In this document: positions 6,001-8,423 of the stretch, in pieces
Numbering within the stretch: position 1 is the stretch's first letter
How the letters are laid out: every line of letters starts with the position of its first letter
Origin: Clostridia bacterium
Lineage (GTDB): Bacteria; Bacillota; Clostridia; Oscillospirales; Acutalibacteraceae
Length of the DNA: 8,423 nt
Reading direction: 5' to 3'
Assembly: GCA_017502965.1 (NCBI GenBank)
Contig: JAFVTZ010000016.1
Span: 1-8,423, forward strand
The notes under the pieces: model-generated
The model's input: the letters and a program-made list of their open reading frames with translations, nothing else
What the model was told of the DNA's origin: nothing
Databases searched by the model: none
Made by a program: the position numbers and the translations under genes

Positions 6001-8423
6001 ATAACACTCAGGGGCACATTTACCTGCAACTCGGGTGTTGATTTTACATTGACAGTAATAGTATCAAATACGGTTTCGGATATTTTTGCTGTTATAACCG
6101 CCGTACCTTCGTTACGGAAGTATATATATCCGTCAGAATTGACAGATACGATATCTTCCGCGCTTGAAGACCATTCTATTGAGTCTGTATTGCTATGGTC
6201 GGGAGCGGAAGTTATATTAAGCCTCATATCGTTGCCTATATATCCTGTTATTTTATCTGTTCCCGAATTTATAATAATGCTTTCGGCAGGTACTGTTTTT
6301 ACAACGGTAAAATCATACTCTGAAGTTTCCATATCATAAAAACTTGCAGAAATTTCAACAAAATATGTACTGCCTGCGTCAAGGTAATACTGCACGGTAG
6401 AACCTTTGCCCGGATATGACTCACCGCTGGAGTAAAGATGATCGGTTGCGCTGTAAAGATTTATAGTTGTAATGGTATTTCCAACTACATTTGAAGAGTA
6501 AAATTCATATTTTCCCGAAGTTTCGGGTATGAATTTGTAAGCAACGGTTTCGTTATTATAAGTAAAGGTTGCAGTTTCAGTAATGTTTTCCTTTATTTCC
6601 TTTGCGTCAGAAACAGTTACAACATACTGAGCGAAAGCGCCGTCCTTATCGGTGGCGGTCAGGGTGAAAACACCTGCTTTGAGCCATTCGATTTGCGCTA
6701 CGGTATCATCTGTTACAGTTATTTTTGCGGCAGAACTGTCGCTGCAGGTCCAGTTTAATGAAGGAGTGCCTGAGTCTGCAGGGGTTTGATTGTAAATATT
6801 GAATGTAGATATCTTTCCTACATACTGCTTATCAATACCTGAAATTTCAAAACTTTCTATTGCCGCCGCTTTCTTTACGCCGACTTTATGAGCGCCGATA
6901 ACATTATTGATACTAGTTTGGATATAATAGGTTTTACCTGCTTCAAAATATTTTACTATTCTGAAATTCCAGTCTAAAATGCCGTCAGAATCATAATAAT
7001 CGTTATTATCACCTATATTTTCCCAGTCAGAATTATAAACAGTAACATAAGGGTCAAAATCGCCCCGTTCGGAAGAATAGATAATATAGTTTCCGCTGTC
7101 TTCAGGGGTGAAACTAAAGTAAAGGTCTTCTTCGGTTAAGTATTCTGCTGTAATTTCAGCGCCAACTTCGAGACTGGCGGTGATTTTACGGGCAGTTATC
7201 CAGAGTTGGGAAGTATAATCTCCGTCAATAGTATGTACCACAATATCGGTCGAACCTACTCCTGTAATCTCAACGGTACCGTCTTCAGAAACGGTTGCAA
7301 TTTCGGTATTGCCCGATTCCCATCTTACGCCTTTGTTTGTAGCGTTTTCAGGCAAAACTTCGGCTTCTAACCTGAAAGTATCACCGACAACAGCGGTTAA
7401 TGAATAGGTCGGTTTGCCATTGTAAAGTATTTCAACTTCATCTACAGAGATTATGCGTTCAATTCCGACTTTGAATTTACCCGAATTTCCGTCATAAGAG
7501 CGAAAATCCATATTATATGTAACGCCTTCGCTTAAACATATTTCACGGGAAATCTCGGTTTTGCCGTCTTCGGGGTAAAAAGCACCGTAATTGCTGTCGT
7601 TAGAGTCAATAAAACTATCTATATATACAGTATAATCGGAAACGGTATATATACGGTACTGGCCGCTCTCCTCAGGAGTAAACTCAGCGTATGCAGTGCC
7701 GTTGGGATCGGTTATTTCAAACTGCAATTCCTCTGAAACCGAAAGTTTGGTTCTTCCTACAACATTAACCTTAACACTGCGGCTGATACCGTTGTGCGCA
7801 GTGACAGTAATAGTGGCAGTTCCTTCAGACACAGCACAAACAGTTGCATATTTGTTGTCATAATCGTATGCAACAACAGTAGCAACATCTTCATTATCAG
7901 AAGTCCATTTGTAATCAACATATTCTACATATTCAGGAAGCACATTCTCTACACTTATGGATTCCTCTCTGCCTGCGAGGATACTGAAATCCCCTCTGTT
8001 TAACTCAAAACTTTCAAGCAGACATTCAGGAAGCACGGTATAAACAGGGAATGAGATACCGCCTTTATCACAGTTTGTGATTTCAAGGTAGTATGTATTG
8101 TATGCATAAAGATAGTAGGTCAGTTTAAAATTATAGTTGCCGTTTTTGGCATCAATATCTGTGGCTTCTGCAAGAGAATAAAACCCCGAATCATAAAGCT
8201 CAGCATCGGCATCATACTCACAGTCGGTATAGAAAGTATATTCACCGTTTTGCTTAGGAGTTATAACAAAAGTAACGGTTTCTTTTCTATAGTCAAAAGA
8301 AACTGTGTTTTCACCGTAGAGATCAAACTCGGTATATTCTTCTGCATATGCCAGAATGCCTACAGAAGAAAAACAAGAAAATAGCACGAGCACACTTAAA
8401 ATCAATGCCAGAATACTTTTTAT
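3048..8423 (-). CDS. Giant secreted dockerin protein with PPC-like/BIG2 repeat array (5' end cut by window)
   Basis: Predicted extracellular, non-enzymatic cellulosome-type or cell-surface protein; no characterised homologue recognised. There are 1,791 visible residues up to the TAG at 3050-3048. Residue numbers here count from the TTG at 8405, but the frame stays open to 8423 and the signal peptide (KSILALILSV... AYA|EE) clearly begins earlier, so the true start is just outside the window. Order of modules: signal peptide to about 21; seven PPC-like beta-sandwich modules with the motif F-x-P-x-x-S-G-x-Y (glycines at 54, 248, 438, 631, 820, 1008, 1192); between them six Ig-like modules of BIG2 type (128-216, 318-406, 514-600, 705-787, 892-975, 1079-1159); four Big_3-like Ig modules (about 1260-1640); an unassigned module (1643-1728); and a type I dockerin (1731-1785). 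No glycoside hydrolase, protease, CBM, cohesin, SLH or LPXTG motif was recognised. Alternatives are an adhesin or a structural spacer. Domain names rest on motif reading, not a profile search. Confidence 0.9.
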   Translation of the reverse strand: MKSILALILSVLVLFSCFSSVGILAYAEEYTEFDLYGENTVSFDYRKETVTFVITPKQNGEYTFYTDCEYDADAELYDSGFYSLAEATDIDAKNGNYNFKLTYYLYAYNTYYLEITNCDKGGISFPVYTVLPECLLESFELNRGDFSILAGREESISVENVLPEYVEYVDYKWTSDNEDVATVVAYDYDNKYATVCAVSEGTATITVTAHNGISRSVKVNVVGRTKLSVSEELQFEITDPNGTAYAEFTPEESGQYRIYTVSDYTVYIDSFIDSNDSNYGAFYPEDGKTEISREICLSEGVTYNMDFRSYDGNSGKFKVGIERIISVDEVEILYNGKPTYSLTAVVGDTFRLEAEVLPENATNKGVRWESGNTEIATVSEDGTVEITGVGSTDIVVHTIDGDYTSQLWITARKITASLEVGAEITAEYLTEEDLYFSFTPEDSGNYIIYSSERGDFDPYVTVYNSDWENIGDNNDYYDSDGILDWNFRIVKYFEAGKTYYIQTSINNVIGAHKVGVKKAAAIESFEISGIDKQYVGKISTFNIYNQTPADSGTPSLNWTCSDSSAAKITVTDDTVAQIEWLKAGVFTLTATDKDGAFAQYVVTVSDAKEIKENITETATFTYNNETVAYKFIPETSGKYEFYSSNVVGNTITTINLYSATDHLYSSGESYPGKGSTVQYYLDAGSTYFVEISASFYDMETSEYDFTVVKTVPAESIIINSGTDKITGYIGNDMRLNITSAPDHSNTDSIEWSSSAEDIVSVNSDGYIYFRNEGTAVITAKISETVFDTITVNVKSTPELQVNVPLSVIIPNSSTSVDVIFTPSVSGKYVFYSSGELNAYANLYNNDGWLSSCISLDDNKNFKLAYELEAGVTYTLSVGYYDSIANGEINPAVVPVTPATSIQLDTHSVNIFANSVSGIRFNIAPFTAELSDITITSNDESIATVKTLPDDNYFEVIGVSGGSTFISVSSKGGASVTLPVTVKPVYTLYLDRPQNINITDNGERIRLTFTAPKTGKYDLFSHNLLDTATINIWNEYYNNTVSLHQGNSFCDLVELTEGVTYIIETGYQSVEKTGSYDLFITEVKEPESLIINNGEESVKGYKGDSIQLSLGYFPAHIDNSKIVWYSTDDTVATVDQNGYVTLLSTGDAYIVAYYNEQVWDDILIKCIDYPSLSLNIQQTLPIKENYEISCYQYVAESSGTYILKFRADQSVHVQIYDSNWTPINSVGAYDLQLSFNAVEGETYYFKFRHMYLDYSGTVDVILESKPAVTNLEIVQYPDKMTYYEGETQFEYWGLILKATLSNGNSVYWNYNQGDLAGYEVFIDCSFSDGVYSGSAIRVGTASVTFSFNILENPVAKFELYSGNIKEFVENIGGYWNGSYYQYQYYQNIVDLVFKITYTDGRTDFITVNDNINDASVTYSSNEPWSVGSDNYITFTYLGHSIDVPVTVIENPVEKIEINNAPSADIMFGDYEYGSLGPDGIYYIYLEDLEGFSFTVYYKNGTQKTFTAKDAIIDYDCYYWDGYAGYFMECPVEKAGDATFTFNYLGHTAEVSINIKESNVSSVEIVKDPDITEINGNLLPDFYGMQIKITYTDGTSEIVTVTEENSYFAQEGYIVSFSNEKLTINNYGYRDAYLISYMGVTATFDKITYIDSELPQINVSDITLNGVGTVFNIDGEEYKITSIYTWYREYAEGYNYFYGVGSTGKGYFEFGINVYADENGYISNIMIENNVGMMDILVDSGDINGDGSIDVRDLVAMKKAAAGTKNAANKTNGDMNLNGKIDSSDLAVLRKRL
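3051..3215 (-). other. C-terminal type I dockerin domain
   Basis: Two duplicated calcium-binding loop-helix segments at the end of the protein. The first is DINGDGSIDVRD (D1734, N1736, D1738, D1742, D1745) followed by the helix LVAMKKAAAG. The second is DMNLNGKIDSSD (D1766, N1768, N1770, D1774, D1777) followed by LAVLRKRL. The first-to-second spacing of 32 residues is normal for the family. Dockerins bind cohesin domains of scaffoldins in a calcium-dependent way, so the protein is expected to be held in a multi-protein complex or on the cell surface. The putative cohesin-contact positions 10-11 and 17-18 differ between the halves (VR/KK versus SS/RK). Confidence 0.93.
3222..3479 (-). other. 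Unassigned module between the Ig repeats and the dockerin
   Basis: Residues of about 1643-1728 do not fit the preceding repeat patterns. The stretch runs from LPQINVSDITLNGVG through a Tyr/Trp-rich middle (IYTWYREYAEGYNYFYGVG) to a Gly-rich strand and ENNVG. It is predicted to be mostly beta from its alternating pattern. It could be a small stand-alone domain or a structured linker presenting the dockerin. I do not recognise it. Confidence 0.5.
3486..4628 (-). repeat. Four Ig-like modules of Big_3-like type
   Basis: Residues of about 1260-1342, 1345-1442, 1444-1547 and 1553-1640 share a scheme: an opening valine-x-x-[LFI]-[EI] strand (VTNLEIV, VAKFELY, VEKIEIN, VSSVEIV), a central [IV]-x-Y-x-[DN]-G-[TR] strand in the last three (ITYTDGR, VYYKNGT, ITYTDGT), and a closing F-x-Y-x-G-H/V-x strand (FTYLGHS, FNYLGHT, ISYMGVT). 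The linker ENPV-x-K occurs before modules two and three. This resembles group 3 bacterial Ig-like domains; the family name is tentative. One loop (about 1365-1380) is very tyrosine-rich. Confidence 0.65.
4638..8336 (-). repeat. Protein-level tandem array: seven PPC-like modules alternating with six BIG2-like modules
   Basis: The glycine of the F-x-P-x-x-S-G-x-Y motif recurs at residues 54, 248, 438, 631, 820, 1008 and 1192, intervals of 194, 190, 193, 189, 188 and 184. The Ig-module tryptophan (W-x-S-x-[DN]) recurs at 167, 362, 552, 745 and 1117, and is replaced by I928 in the fifth copy. BIG2 hallmarks (W...S...D...ATV...G.V...G.A.I) are clear in copies 1, 2, 4 and 6; copies 3 and 5 are divergent. 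PPC-like domains are common C-terminal additions of secreted enzymes and BIG2 domains occur in surface adhesins. Repeats are conserved in protein but I see no long identical DNA blocks, suggesting old duplication. Confidence 0.85.
8343..8423 (-). other. Sec signal peptide of the dockerin protein (5' part outside window)
   Basis: The visible residues begin IKSILALILSVLVLF and continue as an uninterrupted hydrophobic core to GILAYA, followed by the acidic mature start EEYTEF. AYA fits the A-x-A cleavage rule for signal peptidase I, with cleavage after the alanine encoded at 8345-8343. The positively charged n-region is only partly in the window (one Lys). The protein is therefore exported. Confidence 0.88.

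Noticed and set aside
5983..6339. Plus-strand open frame of 118 codons inside the large gene
   Set aside because: It is antisense to the fourth Ig-like and neighbouring modules, lacks a convincing ribosome binding site and has a low-complexity hydrophobic translation.
8363..8380. Possible lipoprotein signal (LFSC) in the signal peptide of the large protein
   Set aside because: Phe at the -2 position does not fit the lipobox, the hydrophobic core continues beyond the Cys, and a better A-Y-A signal peptidase I site follows.
3048..8423. LPXTG sorting signal, SLH modules or a C-terminal membrane anchor on the large protein
   Set aside because: The C-terminus is a complete dockerin ending LRKRL, with no LPXTG motif, no hydrophobic tail and no SLH signature; surface attachment would have to be through a cohesin.
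1..8423. CRISPR array, insertion sequence, tRNA/rRNA gene or phage element
   Set aside because: No short direct repeats with spacers, terminal inverted repeats, transposase motifs or structural RNA sequences were found; the window is almost entirely three protein genes.

Overview
The window is an AT-rich stretch of a bacterial chromosome, most likely from an anaerobic Gram-positive of class Clostridia, perhaps a gut or rumen Ruminococcaceae/Oscillospirales-type organism. The taxonomic clues are a type I dockerin on a very large secreted protein, a textbook sigma-A promoter, purine-rich ribosome binding sites, and an alanyl-tRNA synthetase carrying a Cys-rich insertion of the kind seen in clostridial enzymes. 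The placement is inference; no taxon-specific marker is present.

All three genes lie on the minus strand, so transcription runs from the right edge to the left. (1) 8423 to 3048: a secreted, non-enzymatic, multi-domain protein of about 1,790 visible residues, with its start codon just outside the window. Its order is signal peptide, seven beta-sandwich (PPC-like) modules alternating with six BIG2-type Ig-like modules at a regular period of about 190 residues, four Ig-like modules of another (Big_3-like) type, one unassigned module, and a C-terminal type I dockerin. (2) 3011 to 2079: cysK, O-acetylserine sulfhydrylase, only 36 nt downstream and with no convincing terminator between, so probably reached by the same transcripts. 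It starts at GTG and ends in a strong intrinsic terminator at 2041-2075. (3) 1952 to 1 and beyond: the N-terminal 650 codons of alaS, driven by its own perfect-consensus promoter (TTGACA, 17 bp, TATAAT) with a short leader that has no room for a T-box.

Functionally, alaS and cysK are housekeeping genes (tRNA charging; last step of cysteine synthesis). The big gene encodes an extracellular product that probably docks through its dockerin onto a cohesin-bearing scaffoldin or cell-surface anchor and presents a long rod of binding or spacer domains. No catalytic module is recognisable in it. It is the only unusual element; no mobile element, CRISPR array, RNA gene or phage feature was seen. Nearly all of the window is coding: the only gaps are 36 nt (3012-3047) and 126 nt (1953-2078).
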